The notes beneath the pieces were generated by a model. It did not search any database, was not told the origin of the DNA, and saw only the letters and a program-made list of their open reading frames with translations. The translations under genes were made by a program, and so were the position numbers. 64,000 bases of DNA, from contig CAZJTX010000001.1 in assembly GCA_964549115.1 (NCBI GenBank), forward strand, positions 69,729 to 133,728, given 5' to 3'. Below are positions 43,601 to 53,056 of the stretch, in pieces; the first letter of the stretch is position 1, and each line of letters begins with the position of its first letter. This stretch comes from CAKOSP01 sp964549115 (GTDB lineage Bacteria; Bacillota_I; Bacilli_A; RF39; UBA660).

Positions 43601-44781
43601 TCTCCACATTCGGGATTAAACTCATTACCATAAACTTTCATATAACCAAATAGCAAATTAAGTAATATAGGTAAGAAAAACAATATTATAGTATACATAA
43701 ATCTTTTTAACGATCTAGTTATTGTTTTTTTGGTTACTGTATCATCTTGAGAAGATAACATTTTAATTAAATCTATTGTACTAAGTAATAATAATGCTGA
43801 GACAGCCGCAATTCTTATTACATTTAAAGCCATTTGAATCCAATAAGCAGGATCCGATTTATTTCCTACATTTCCTAAAAGACCATCGCACGGAAAAGTT
43901 TTATCCATTTCAAGAGGTTTTAAATGCAAATTTGTTTCATCATCAATTTTGATTAATTTTATTACTTCCGAATCAGAAGATGATCCCGTACTGGTTTGAA
44001 TAGAATTTATTACTTCAAATGGAATTTTACCCCCTCTTCCAACAATTTCTTCACATTTCCAATCATTCCAACGAATATAATTAGTTTGCTTTCTTAGACC
44101 AGAAACAGAAAACGAAAAATTATAGCCATCTATTGCTTGTGATTCTTTAGAAAAGTTTTGATATTTCATTTCATAAGCTAACTCTTGATTATAAGTATAA
44201 GGTCTAGCACACCCCACAATTTGTCCTGGCAAACTATAATGTTTAGATAATATATCAAATTGAACAGCATTAGCATATGTAGATTCGGTCTGATGGATAA
44301 AATTATCCCCACCCAAAAATATACCAACGTGAGGAGGATTATCTGTAGCATACATTCTATAATGATCTAAATATAATAAATCTCCTGGTTGGACATAATT
44401 ACAGTCTTCCAACAACAAGTTTGCTTTTTTCATCGCTGCATACGATTGCACAACGCCATTTCCTAATGAAGCCCCAGGATTGTTTGGAGATTCCCAGAAT
44501 AAACCGACCTGAGTTAAAGCGTAATGAGTAAAACCCGTACAATCAAAAGCATCAAGTCTATGACCTCCCATTTCATAAGGTGTTCCAATTTTAGGAATAC
44601 CCGCACATGCTATATGTTTGCCTAAAGTTTTGGTTCCTGTTCCACCTTTAAAACCAGATGCTGTACCCGGAATAGAAAATCTTTCTCCAGTTTCATCCAA
44701 CACTAATTCTGCGTTTACCATATTCATGGAAAACAACATTAATAATATAACCAATAATAATTTAAAATGTTTTATCTTCAT
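43591..44781 (-). CDS. NlpC/P60 cell-wall hydrolase with two-helix C-terminal module (copy B)
   Basis: 396 residues, the same length and plan as copy A, and clearly homologous end to end. Signal peptide about 1-24; catalytic C81 in FDCTGFTHYAL, H151 in PHVGIFLGG, H163 in FIHQ. Differences gather around residues 95-150 and 255-285. The membrane module at the end (YWIQMALNVIRIAAVSALLLLS, SQDDTVTKKT, FMYTIILFFLPILLNLLFG) is retained. Probably a peptidoglycan endopeptidase tethered to the membrane. It follows miaB by 29 bases. Confidence 0.85.
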   Translation of the reverse strand: MKIKHFKLLLVILLMLFSMNMVNAELVLDETGERFSIPGTASGFKGGTGTKTLGKHIACAGIPKIGTPYEMGGHRLDAFDCTGFTHYALTQVGLFWESPNNPGASLGNGVVQSYAAMKKANLLLEDCNYVQPGDLLYLDHYRMYATDNPPHVGIFLGGDNFIHQTESTYANAVQFDILSKHYSLPGQIVGCARPYTYNQELAYEMKYQNFSKESQAIDGYNFSFSVSGLRKQTNYIRWNDWKCEEIVGRGGKIPFEVINSIQTSTGSSSDSEVIKLIKIDDETNLHLKPLEMDKTFPCDGLLGNVGNKSDPAYWIQMALNVIRIAAVSALLLLSTIDLIKMLSSQDDTVTKKTITRSLKRFMYTIILFFLPILLNLLFGYMKVYGNEFNPECGEIR

Positions 44782-44809
44782 ATCTTTATGTATTTTATTA
44801 TAACATTTT

Positions 44810-46213
44810 TTATTTTAATTTAATATCTATACCATCTAAGCTAAAGCTTTTAGCATCAGTAATATAAACATCAATGATATTATTAACATTATTTTTAGTA
44901 GTTTTAACATTTACTAATTTCATTGTATCGGTGTATCCATAAAATAAGGTATTATCTTTTTCGCTTTTACCCAATATTAAAACTGGTACAGTTTTATTTA
45001 ATAACTTTTTATTATTTTCTAAAGAATATTTATTAACCAAATCATTAAGTTTGTATAATCTTTCTTTTTTAATTTCTAATGATATATTATCTTCCATTTT
45101 AGCCGCTACTGTATATTCTCTTTTTGAATATATAAAAGTATATGCCCCATCAAACTTACAATAATTCACTAAATCTAATGTTTGTTTAAAATCCTCATCA
45201 CTTTCATTAGGAAACCCAACTATAATGTCGGTGGTAATTGAAACATTAGGTATTTTATTTTTTATTTTATCAAATAAAACTTTATACGATTCATTAGTAT
45301 ATTTTCTATTCATTTTTTTAAGTATTTCGTTACTACCTGATTGTACTGGTAAATGTATATAAGGCATAATGTTTTTATATTTAGATATTACTTCGATTAA
45401 CTCATCAGTAAAGTTCCAAGGATTTGATGTTACAAATCTAACTCTTTCTATATTAGTTTTAGCAACATCTTCCAACAAATCAGAAAATCTATAATCCCCA
45501 TCTTTGTACGAATTAACATTTTGTCCTAAAAGCGTTACTTCTTTATAGCCGTTTTCTTTTAAACATTTTACTTCGTTTATTATTTCTTCTTTTTTTCTAC
45601 TTCTTTCTTTTCCCCTTGTAAATGGAACTACACAATAAGTACAAAAATTATCACATCCATAAGTTATATTAACCCACGCTGTAACATTAGAATCTCTTTT
45701 ATACTGTATATTTTCAAATACTTCATTACTGTTTGAATATACCTGAATATTTAATTTCTTTTGTTTATTTATAATTAATTCAGGCAGTTCATGAATATTA
45801 TGAGTTCCTATAATAATATCTATATATTTATGTTTTTTATTTAACTCATCTATTTCTTTTTCCAGCTGCATTAAACATCCGGCTAAACAAATTATAATAT
45901 CAGAATTAATCTTTTCCTTTATATGCTTAGCTATTGATAAAAATCCAATGATTTTTTCTTTAGCATTTTCTCTTATTGCACACGAATTAAGAACAACTAT
46001 GTCCGCATCTTTCATATCTGTTGTGTTTTCATAACCTAGTTGTTCTAAATAATATACAATCTGCTCAGAATCATGAACATTCATCTGACATCCATAAGTT
46101 CTAATATAATACTTTTTATTTTTAACTATATTTTTTATATCATTATTTAACGTTATATAATTAGCATCTAAATTATCTCTTTTTAGTGCATCTTTATAGT
46201 TTGGTTTACTCAT
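44810..46213 (-). CDS. miaB: tRNA-2-methylthio-N6-dimethylallyladenosine synthase MiaB
   Basis: 467 residues. A methylthiotransferase with an N-terminal UPF0004 domain (iron-sulfur Cys C42, C78, C113 in YGCQMNVHDSE, LNSCAIREN and AGCLMQ). A radical SAM core follows with C187, C191, C194 in YGCDNFCTYCVVPF. A TRAM domain closes it. It adds a methylthio group to A37 of tRNAs that read U-starting codons. The ATG comes directly after a terminator-like hairpin, and the best ribosome site (AAGGAC) lies in that hairpin loop, so expression may be limited by structure. Confidence 0.92.
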   Translation of the reverse strand: MSKPNYKDALKRDNLDANYITLNNDIKNIVKNKKYYIRTYGCQMNVHDSEQIVYYLEQLGYENTTDMKDADIVVLNSCAIRENAKEKIIGFLSIAKHIKEKINSDIIICLAGCLMQLEKEIDELNKKHKYIDIIIGTHNIHELPELIINKQKKLNIQVYSNSNEVFENIQYKRDSNVTAWVNITYGCDNFCTYCVVPFTRGKERSRKKEEIINEVKCLKENGYKEVTLLGQNVNSYKDGDYRFSDLLEDVAKTNIERVRFVTSNPWNFTDELIEVISKYKNIMPYIHLPVQSGSNEILKKMNRKYTNESYKVLFDKIKNKIPNVSITTDIIVGFPNESDEDFKQTLDLVNYCKFDGAYTFIYSKREYTVAAKMEDNISLEIKKERLYKLNDLVNKYSLENNKKLLNKTVPVLILGKSEKDNTLFYGYTDTMKLVNVKTTKNNVNNIIDVYITDAKSFSLDGIDIKLK

Positions 46214-46214
46214 A

Positions 46215-46243
46215 AAAATAACCGTCCTTACAACGGTTATTTT
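46215..46243 (-). terminator. Terminator-like hairpin immediately before miaB
   Basis: Stem AAAATAACCGT / ACGGTTATTTT with the loop containing AAGG; on the minus strand five T then the miaB ATG follow. It could end the serS transcript or the structured segment upstream. Confidence 0.65.
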
Positions 46244-46249
46244 ATCATA

Positions 46250-46404
46250 GATAACTATTTTGTGAAAGCGAGTAAGATTGAGTTTGGATTTTGTGTTTAG
46301 GGTAAGATATTTGTATGAACTTTGATAGGATAATAATCTTTTGTCGCTTTCAAATACATCATAATCTACCCTAAAAACTTATTCAATCTATTCGACAAAA
46401 CTTA
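46250..46404 (-). ncRNA. Rod-shaped structured non-coding segment (6S-like candidate)
   Basis: The 155 bases between serS and miaB fold back on themselves almost end to end. Paired blocks are GATAA / TTATC at the ends, TTTTGT / ACAAAA, AGATTGA / TCAATCT (46275-46281 with 46383-46389) and TAGGGTA / TACCCTA (46298-46304 with 46367-46373), with a bulged middle. A further pair, GAAAGCGA / TCGCTTTC (46264-46271 with 46344-46351), crosses the others and would give an alternative fold. A terminator follows. The rod shape and size are like 6S RNA, but no specific sequence element proves it; a decayed inverted-repeat element is the other option. Confidence 0.4.
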
Positions 46405-47694
46405 TCATTTTTTGATAGGAACTAACTTCTCTTTACCCCTCATATAAGGTCTTAATACTTCTGGAATTATAACTGTATTATCTTCTTGTATGTTATTTTC
46501 TAAAAACGCTATTAACGCTCTTGATGTTGCTAACACAGTATTATTTAAAGTATGTAAGTATCTCATTCCATCTTTTGTTCTATTTCTTATTCCTAATCTT
46601 CTAGCTTGAGCTTCGCCTAGATTAGAACATGATCCAACTTCAAAGTATTTTTGTTGTCTAGGACTCCATGCTTCTACATCACATGATTTAACTTTTAAGT
46701 CTGCTAAATCCCCTGAACAACATTCTAATGTTCTTACTGGTACATTTAGATTTCTAAATACTTCAACAGTATACATCCACATTTTGTCATACCATTCTTT
46801 TGAATCTTTAGGATCACATATTACAATCATTTCTTGTTTTTCAAATTGATGAACTCTAAATATTCCACGTTCTTCAATACCGTGTGCTCCTACTTCTTTT
46901 CTAAAACATGGTGAGTATGAAGTCATAGTTATTGGTAATTCTTCATCTTTAATTATTTGATCTTTAAATTTACCAATCATTGAGTGTTCACTTGTACCTA
47001 TTAAGTATAAGTCCTCTCCCTCAACTTTATACATCATTGCATCCATTTCTGTAAATGACATAACTCCACTTACCACTTCTTCTCTAATTAAGAATGGTGG
47101 AATACAATATATAAAACCTTGATCCATCATATAATCTCTAGCATAATTAATCATAGCTGTAGATAAAAGAGCAATATCTCCCATTAAGTAATAAAAACCA
47201 TGTCCACTAGTTCTTCCAGCTGCATCCTTATCCCAACCATTGAATAATTCCATTATTTCTGCATGATATGGTACTTCATATTCTGGAACTACTGGATCTC
47301 CCCATCTTTCTCTTTCAACATTTTCTGTATCATCTTTTCCTAGTGGTACATCATCAGCAATAATGTTTGGAATCACCATCATAATGTCAGTAATTTCTTT
47401 AGATAACTTATTTTCTTTTTCTTCTAAAGAATCTATTTCCTCATTTATTACCCTTACTTCTTCTTTAATTTTTTCGGCTTCTTCTTTTTTGCCTTCTCTC
47501 ATCAAAGCACCAATGTTATCACTAATCTCATTTCTTTTACTTCTTAACTCATCGGCCTTCTTTTTAACATCTCTAAAATCTTCATCAAGTTTATATACCT
47601 TATCAACTAAAGGTAATTTTTCATCTTGAAACTTTTTCTTAATGTTTTCTTTTACTAAATCTTTATTAGTTCTAATTAAATTAATATCTATCAT
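46405..47694 (-). CDS. serS: Seryl-tRNA synthetase
   Basis: 429 residues, the usual length. A long antiparallel coiled coil (about 30-105) that grips the tRNA-Ser arm is followed by the class II core: TSEHSMI, motif 2 FRKEVGAHGIEERGIFRVHQFEK, then EVGSCSNLGEAQARR and motif 3 LNNTVLATSRALIAFLEN. It is the last gene after the suf genes, 13 bases behind sufU, so it is probably read from the suf promoter as well. AAGGAG precedes the ATG. Confidence 0.95.
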   Translation of the reverse strand: MIDINLIRTNKDLVKENIKKKFQDEKLPLVDKVYKLDEDFRDVKKKADELRSKRNEISDNIGALMREGKKEEAEKIKEEVRVINEEIDSLEEKENKLSKEITDIMMVIPNIIADDVPLGKDDTENVERERWGDPVVPEYEVPYHAEIMELFNGWDKDAAGRTSGHGFYYLMGDIALLSTAMINYARDYMMDQGFIYCIPPFLIREEVVSGVMSFTEMDAMMYKVEGEDLYLIGTSEHSMIGKFKDQIIKDEELPITMTSYSPCFRKEVGAHGIEERGIFRVHQFEKQEMIVICDPKDSKEWYDKMWMYTVEVFRNLNVPVRTLECCSGDLADLKVKSCDVEAWSPRQQKYFEVGSCSNLGEAQARRLGIRNRTKDGMRYLHTLNNTVLATSRALIAFLENNIQEDNTVIIPEVLRPYMRGKEKLVPIKK

Positions 47695-47707
47695 TTTTTC
47701 TCCTTCT

Positions 47708-48121
47708 TTAATCTAATATTTGTTTAATCCCCATATATGGGATTAATGCACATGTTTTTCTGGAACCTTGTTTATATATTTCATCAAATACAAGTGCATC
47801 TTTTAATATATCTTTATTATATTCTTTTTCATTTATCATGTTGTAAAAACTATCGATATATTCTTTTGCTTCTTTTATGGTTTTTCCAATTAAGTTTTTT
47901 ATCATTATGGAGGAGGAGGCCACGCTTATAGCACAAGCTTCTCCCTCAAATGTAATATCTTTTATTACATCTTTATCTATTAATGCATATAAATCAATAT
48001 CATCAATACAAGATTCATTATTTGATCTCACTTTAATATAATCCTTGTTGTCCATTCTTTTTCTATTAACAGGATTTTCATAATTGTCTAAAATAATTTC
48101 TCTTCTTTCGTCCTCGTTCAT
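47708..48121 (-). CDS. sufU: SufU iron-sulfur assembly / sulfur-transfer protein
   Basis: 137 residues of the IscU/SufU fold. Three conserved Cys are seen in NNESCIDDI, EGEACAISVAS and RKTCALI, with the SufU-type insertion between the second and third. SufU takes persulfide sulfur from SufS, usually through a zinc site. The usual CGD element reads CID here. Its ATG overlaps the sufS stop by four bases, confirming the SufS-SufU pair. Confidence 0.9.
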   Translation of the reverse strand: MNEDERREIILDNYENPVNRKRMDNKDYIKVRSNNESCIDDIDLYALIDKDVIKDITFEGEACAISVASSSIMIKNLIGKTIKEAKEYIDSFYNMINEKEYNKDILKDALVFDEIYKQGSRKTCALIPYMGIKQILD

Positions 48122-49311
48122 AAAATCATCTCTTTTTTTATTTTTTCTATATCTTTTAAAAGTGATACTAACTTATCTATTTCTTCTTTATTATTATAAA
48201 AAGATAAACTCACTCTTATAGTGTTTTTAAAACCTATTATGTCTTTTAAGTTTTTAGCACAATGGTCACCTGATCTTACACATATATTATATTTATTTAA
48301 ATAATGTGCTACATCTTGGGAAAACAAATCTCCTACATTAAAAGACACTATTCCGGATTTGCTATTTGGATTTAAAATTTTAATATATTTTACCATTTTT
48401 AAATTATTAATCAAATATTCACTTAATTCCACGATTCGTTTGTTTATGTTATTTATACCCAACTCATTAATATATTTAATACTTTCTTTATAACCAATAA
48501 TGCCTGATATATTTAAAGTTCCCGCTTCTAATTTATAAGGAAGTGATTTATATATAATTTCATCATCAAGTGATAAATTCATACCACCACCAACTATATA
48601 TGGATTGGTTTTTTCTAATAAGTTTTCTTTACCATATATAAAACCTACACCAGTTGGGCCAAACATTTTATGTGCTGATGAAACTAAAAAATCCACATCT
48701 AATTCATTAACATCTATATTTATATGAGATAAACTTTGAGCCGCATCTACTAACACTAATATATTATTATCATGGGCTATTTTAATAATTTCTTTTAAAT
48801 CTCTAATATCCCCCACTACATTAGTTATATGTGATAAAGCGATTACTTTTGTTTTATCAGTAATACTTTTTTTAAAGTTATCAACACCAAAAGTTAAATC
48901 TTCTTTTAAATCAATATATTTAATATTTATATTTAATTCTTCTTTTAATATCAACCATGGTAACACTAAAGATGCATGTTCACCTTTATTAAGTAAAACC
49001 TCGTCACCTTCATTTAAATATTTTTTAAAAAATCCATTAACTATTAAATTTATACCTAGAGTTGTACCACTTGTAAATATAATTTCATTAATACTACTTG
49101 CATTTATATAATCTTTTATAAGTAATCTAGTTTCTTCTACTTCTTTTTCAACTTTTAAGGCAAGATCATATTCTCCCCTGTGATAACTTACAGGGTATTC
49201 ATTATAATATTCATTTATTTTTTCAATCACTACATTTGGTTTTAAACTTGTTGCAGCGTTATCAAAATAAATTACATCTTTTTTTAATATGTTGAAATCT
49301 TCTCTATTCAT
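48118..49311 (-). CDS. sufS: Cysteine desulfurase SufS
   Basis: 397 residues, PLP-dependent class V aminotransferase fold. YFDNAATSLKP at the start, SSAHKMFGPTGVGFIYG with the PLP Lys, and the active Cys in CVRSGDHCAK are typical of group II desulfurases. It releases sulfur from cysteine and passes it to SufU. It lies between the SufD-like gene and sufU. Confidence 0.93.
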   Translation of the reverse strand: MNREDFNILKKDVIYFDNAATSLKPNVVIEKINEYYNEYPVSYHRGEYDLALKVEKEVEETRLLIKDYINASSINEIIFTSGTTLGINLIVNGFFKKYLNEGDEVLLNKGEHASLVLPWLILKEELNINIKYIDLKEDLTFGVDNFKKSITDKTKVIALSHITNVVGDIRDLKEIIKIAHDNNILVLVDAAQSLSHINIDVNELDVDFLVSSAHKMFGPTGVGFIYGKENLLEKTNPYIVGGGMNLSLDDEIIYKSLPYKLEAGTLNISGIIGYKESIKYINELGINNINKRIVELSEYLINNLKMVKYIKILNPNSKSGIVSFNVGDLFSQDVAHYLNKYNICVRSGDHCAKNLKDIIGFKNTIRVSLSFYNNKEEIDKLVSLLKDIEKIKKEMIL

Positions 49312-49312
49312 A

Positions 49313-49924
49313 CTAATCTTCCTTAATGAGAGTCTTTATTTTATCATTAAAAGAGCCATATAACAAACCATTCTTAATTAATTCTTTGGCTTGTTTCTTA
49401 TTTAAACCTTTACTTTTTAAATAAAATAACTCTTCATCAGTAGCATCATATATACTAACCATATGATTTGCTATTACATCGTCAGTGTAAACCTCTACAT
49501 TCGGCTCCACCAACACTTTACAATCTTCTTTTATTATCTTTACATCCTGAACAATTTCATTGTTAACTGTTTTTTCATTTACTTTAGCAAGTAATGTAAT
49601 AAGTGTATCCTCTTTTGCATACCCTCTTATCTTTACTTCAAAGTAATTGTTATTTCCAATTACTTCATTTGTTAAGTTATATTCTAATTTAGATTCCGTT
49701 ACAAATGATTCAATAATTTTTATTTTAGAATTACTATTTTGCTTAATACTTAAATTGATTTTACCCAATTTTTTATTTGAATAAAAATTTAAAATAATAT
49801 CTGCTTCATCTTCAAGTTCTATATTTAAAGTTCCTTTAAAGTCTTTTATTAATATGTTTGATTTTCCACCTAAGATTAATTTTTTAGAATAATCAGTTAA
49901 TAAACCGTTATAATTTTTAATCAT
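49313..49924 (-). CDS. Short SufB/SufD-like scaffold protein
   Basis: 203 residues, about half of a normal SufD (about 430) or SufB (about 465). It keeps the beta-helix-like middle (NILIKDFKGTLNIEL, NYFEVKIRGYA, VEVYTDDVIANHMVSIYDA) and the C-terminal helical signature DEELFYLKSKGLNKKQAKELI. The start is after the position of the usual N-terminal domain. Its first bases overlap sufC. As no other SufB/D gene is present in the operon, it may serve as the only scaffold, for example as a homodimer with two SufC. Confidence 0.75.
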   Translation of the reverse strand: MIKNYNGLLTDYSKKLILGGKSNILIKDFKGTLNIELEDEADIILNFYSNKKLGKINLSIKQNSNSKIKIIESFVTESKLEYNLTNEVIGNNNYFEVKIRGYAKEDTLITLLAKVNEKTVNNEIVQDVKIIKEDCKVLVEPNVEVYTDDVIANHMVSIYDATDEELFYLKSKGLNKKQAKELIKNGLLYGSFNDKIKTLIKED

Positions 49925-50630
49925 TGAATCCTTCTTCTTCTATTTTTTTAACTAATGATATATCCCCAGTTTCTAATGTGGAATCATTATTTAAAACATG
50001 AACTTTATCAGGTTTTAAATAATTTAATATCGCAGGGTTATGAGTAATAAACAAAATAGATGCTTTATATTTTGTTTGATATTCTTTTACGGACTTCATA
50101 ACTACTTTAAGTGCATCTACGTCTAAACCGGAATCAACTTCGTCTATAATTACAAAGGATGGTTCCAACATCCAAAGATGAAGAAGCTCATTTTTCTTAC
50201 GTTCTCCTCCACTCATTCCCATATTAATCTCTCTATGTATAAAACTTTTTGGTATGTCTAACTTTTTACACAGTTCTTCTAATTTTTTATTAAACTCATA
50301 TAAATTAACTCGTTTGTGTTCACTTAAAATTGTTCGAAGCATTTCAGCATTTGTAACACCCTCTATAGCTATAGGATTCTGACTCAAATAAAAGACACCT
50401 TCTTTTGCAATTTCATTTGTATTTAATTCAAGTAATTCCTTTTCATTATATAAAATACTACCACTTACGTTATAGTCTTCACTATTCATGATTACTTTAC
50501 CTATGGTACTTTTTCCTACGCCATTAGGACCAAATAAAATATGAATCTCACCATTATTTATAGTCAAATTAAATTTATTTAATATTGTTTTATCTTCAAC
50601 AGATACAGTTAAATCTTTAATTTTCAACAT
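49917..50630 (-). CDS. sufC: SufC ATPase
   Basis: 237 residues, an ABC-type ATPase of the iron-sulfur assembly machine. Walker A GPNGVGKST, signature MSGGERKKNELL, Walker B FVIIDEVDSGLD, and the His switch ITHNPAIL. I start at MLKIKDLTVSV, with GGTGA five bases upstream; the ATG 12 bases earlier overlaps that site. It is the first gene of sufC-sufD-like-sufS-sufU-serS and is divergent from rnr. Confidence 0.93.
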   Translation of the reverse strand: MLKIKDLTVSVEDKTILNKFNLTINNGEIHILFGPNGVGKSTIGKVIMNSEDYNVSGSILYNEKELLELNTNEIAKEGVFYLSQNPIAIEGVTNAEMLRTILSEHKRVNLYEFNKKLEELCKKLDIPKSFIHREINMGMSGGERKKNELLHLWMLEPSFVIIDEVDSGLDVDALKVVMKSVKEYQTKYKASILFITHNPAILNYLKPDKVHVLNNDSTLETGDISLVKKIEEEGFND

Positions 50631-50698
50631 GAAAATCACCATTTTAATTTTACCATATTTACATTATAATTAACAGTTGCATTGATTAAAAAAACCTC

Positions 50699-50727
50699 TT
50701 TACAAAGTCACGTTTTTATTTTATACT
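50699..50727 (+). promoter_or_regulatory. rnr promoter
   Basis: TTTACA (50699-50704), 17-base spacer, TATACT (50722-50727), with GGGGGCAGA as ribosome site before the ATG at 50750. Confidence 0.65.
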
Positions 50728-50749
50728 TGTAATGTGGGGGCAGATATAA

Positions 50750-53056
50750 ATGCATCTTAAATCAATTATCTTAACTTTATTTAAAGAAGACTGCTCTCTT
50801 AAACTAAGTTTTAATGCTATTAAGAAGCAATTTAAATCTTATCAATATAAAGATGCATTAGAACTCAAGAACATTTTAGAATACAATCCTGAATTAGAGG
50901 AAAGTGGATATCACATCAACAAAAGAAAAAATCTTATCCTTTTTAACTCTAATTTTTTTATTGAAAAAACAATTGATAATATTCCAAAATTTCAAGAATT
51001 TAATTTAGACGAATTTAACATTGTTTTAAATGAATTAGAAAAAGATGCTACTCTTTATTATGATGATATTGATGATAAATATTCTCTTTTTCCACCCAAT
51101 TATCATATGGTAGAAGTAAGAAGTACTAAAATAGGTAATCTATATTATGAAATTGACAATCAAAAATATAGTATTTATAACAACGACAAAATAAAACCGG
51201 TTTTATTTGACAAAATAATTGTTAAAAACTTAAATAACGAAATGATTATAGACAAGATTCTTGATCGAGATAATACTAATATAATATGTGAAGTGGTAAT
51301 AAAATACGGAGTATACACATACGAAATTCTTAACCCTTCTATTCCCAAAAATTATCCAGTAAAAGTGGTTTTAAGTAAAAAAGAAAAAGAATCTCTAATT
51401 GCTGGTGATAGATTTTTTGTTAATTTGGATAAAGAATTAAATAATAATGGTGTTTATAAAGCAACGTACAGGTCTTACATTGGAAATAAAAAAGATTTAA
51501 CCGATGACTATCAAACTTTATGTTTAATGTATGGTTTTAGATATGGTTTTAGTAAAGAAGCTTTGGAAGAATTAGAAAATATACCATCAAACGTTACTGA
51601 AGAAGATATAATAAATAGAGTGGATTTAAGAAAAGAAAAAACTTTTACTATAGATTGTGTCGGGGCTATGGATTTAGACGATGCTATTTCTATAAAAAAG
51701 ACAAATAAAGGATATATTTTAAAAGTACACATTGCACATGTCTCACATTATGTTAAGCCCTCTTCGCCTATATTTAATGATGCATTAACTAATTGTTTTA
51801 GTATTTATTTACCTGGGGGAGTAAATCCAATGTTACCTCATAAATTATCAAGCGGTATTTGTTCTTTACATGAAGGTGTAGATAGACTTGTTAGAACAAC
51901 TGAGATGCATTATGATTTACAAGGTAATAAAACTGACTTTAAAACGTATTTATCAGTTATTAACAGCAAAGCTAAGATGGATTTTGATGATATAAACACA
52001 TATGTTGAAGATGGATTAATTAATCCTGAATTTATAGATTTTAAAAAAGAAATAGAAGCTGCTCATGAACTGTCAAAATTAATAAGTGAAAAAAGATATT
52101 TAAATGGTAGTCTAAGTTTTGCTTCAAATGAATTATGTTTTGCTTTAGATGAGTTTGGAAATCCAATTTTTTTAAATGTCGTCAATAGTGGAGCAGCTGA
52201 GAAAATAATAGAAAATTTTATGGTTGCGACCGACGAAACGTTATGTGAATACGTTGGTACCCTTCCGTTTTGTTTTAGAAATCACGGTGTTTCAGCTAAA
52301 CATGTTATAGATTCACTTTTAAAAAAATTACGTATAATGGGATTAAAGGTTGATGTTACTGAATGTACAAATCCCAATCAAATATTACAAACCATTCTAA
52401 AAAAAGCCGAAGATGAAGAAACTTATGAACTAATTTCAAAAATTATTATTTTATCTTTAAACAGAGCTTTTTATAGTTCTTATAATATTGGTCATTTTGG
52501 TTTAGCGCAGGATTATCACACCCATGCTAGTGCTCCTATAAGAAGAATGATTGATTTATTAATACTTTATTTATTAGACTTATACGAAACAAAAGAATTA
52601 ACAACGGAAATTATTGATGACCTATATCAATTAATAAATACCGTTTGTAAATTATCTAACAAAAAGGAAAGAGATGCTGATCTATTATATTATCAGGCCG
52701 AAAAAGCTAATGTCGTTAAATATATGGAAAACAGAATTGGAGAAACTTTTGAAGTTAGAATTCAAGGAATACTTCGAGATCGATTAATTATTTATGAGAA
52801 AAACATACACGAAGGACATATAATTTATAAAGACTTTATGCCTGGTAAATTAAAGTATAATCCTAAAAATAACACCATAGTAGATAAAGATGGATGGGCT
52901 CATAAAATTGGGCATTCATTAGAAGTAAGAGTAGATAGAGTAGATCATTATAAACAAATTGTATATTATACATGTATAAGAAATATTACTAAAGAAGAAG
53001 TATTGGAAAGAAAAAGAATTAAAAGAAGTTCAGTTAAAGTAAGAAAAAAGAAGTAA
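50750..53056 (+). CDS. rnr: Ribonuclease R
   Basis: 768 residues, normal for RNase R, a processive 3'-to-5' exoribonuclease that degrades structured RNA. N-terminal OB/cold-shock domains (about 60-230) precede the RNB catalytic domain (FTIDCVGAMDLDDAISIK with the metal-binding Asp residues, HIAHVSHYVKPSSPI, and GLAQDYHTHASAPIRRMIDL). A C-terminal S1 domain (about 665-750) and a basic tail (KRSSVKVRKKK) complete it. The stop is part of a hairpin shared with the convergent addA gene. Confidence 0.93.
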   Translation: MHLKSIILTLFKEDCSLKLSFNAIKKQFKSYQYKDALELKNILEYNPELEESGYHINKRKNLILFNSNFFIEKTIDNIPKFQEFNLDEFNIVLNELEKDATLYYDDIDDKYSLFPPNYHMVEVRSTKIGNLYYEIDNQKYSIYNNDKIKPVLFDKIIVKNLNNEMIIDKILDRDNTNIICEVVIKYGVYTYEILNPSIPKNYPVKVVLSKKEKESLIAGDRFFVNLDKELNNNGVYKATYRSYIGNKKDLTDDYQTLCLMYGFRYGFSKEALEELENIPSNVTEEDIINRVDLRKEKTFTIDCVGAMDLDDAISIKKTNKGYILKVHIAHVSHYVKPSSPIFNDALTNCFSIYLPGGVNPMLPHKLSSGICSLHEGVDRLVRTTEMHYDLQGNKTDFKTYLSVINSKAKMDFDDINTYVEDGLINPEFIDFKKEIEAAHELSKLISEKRYLNGSLSFASNELCFALDEFGNPIFLNVVNSGAAEKIIENFMVATDETLCEYVGTLPFCFRNHGVSAKHVIDSLLKKLRIMGLKVDVTECTNPNQILQTILKKAEDEETYELISKIIILSLNRAFYSSYNIGHFGLAQDYHTHASAPIRRMIDLLILYLLDLYETKELTTEIIDDLYQLINTVCKLSNKKERDADLLYYQAEKANVVKYMENRIGETFEVRIQGILRDRLIIYEKNIHEGHIIYKDFMPGKLKYNPKNNTIVDKDGWAHKIGHSLEVRVDRVDHYKQIVYYTCIRNITKEEVLERKRIKRSSVKVRKKK

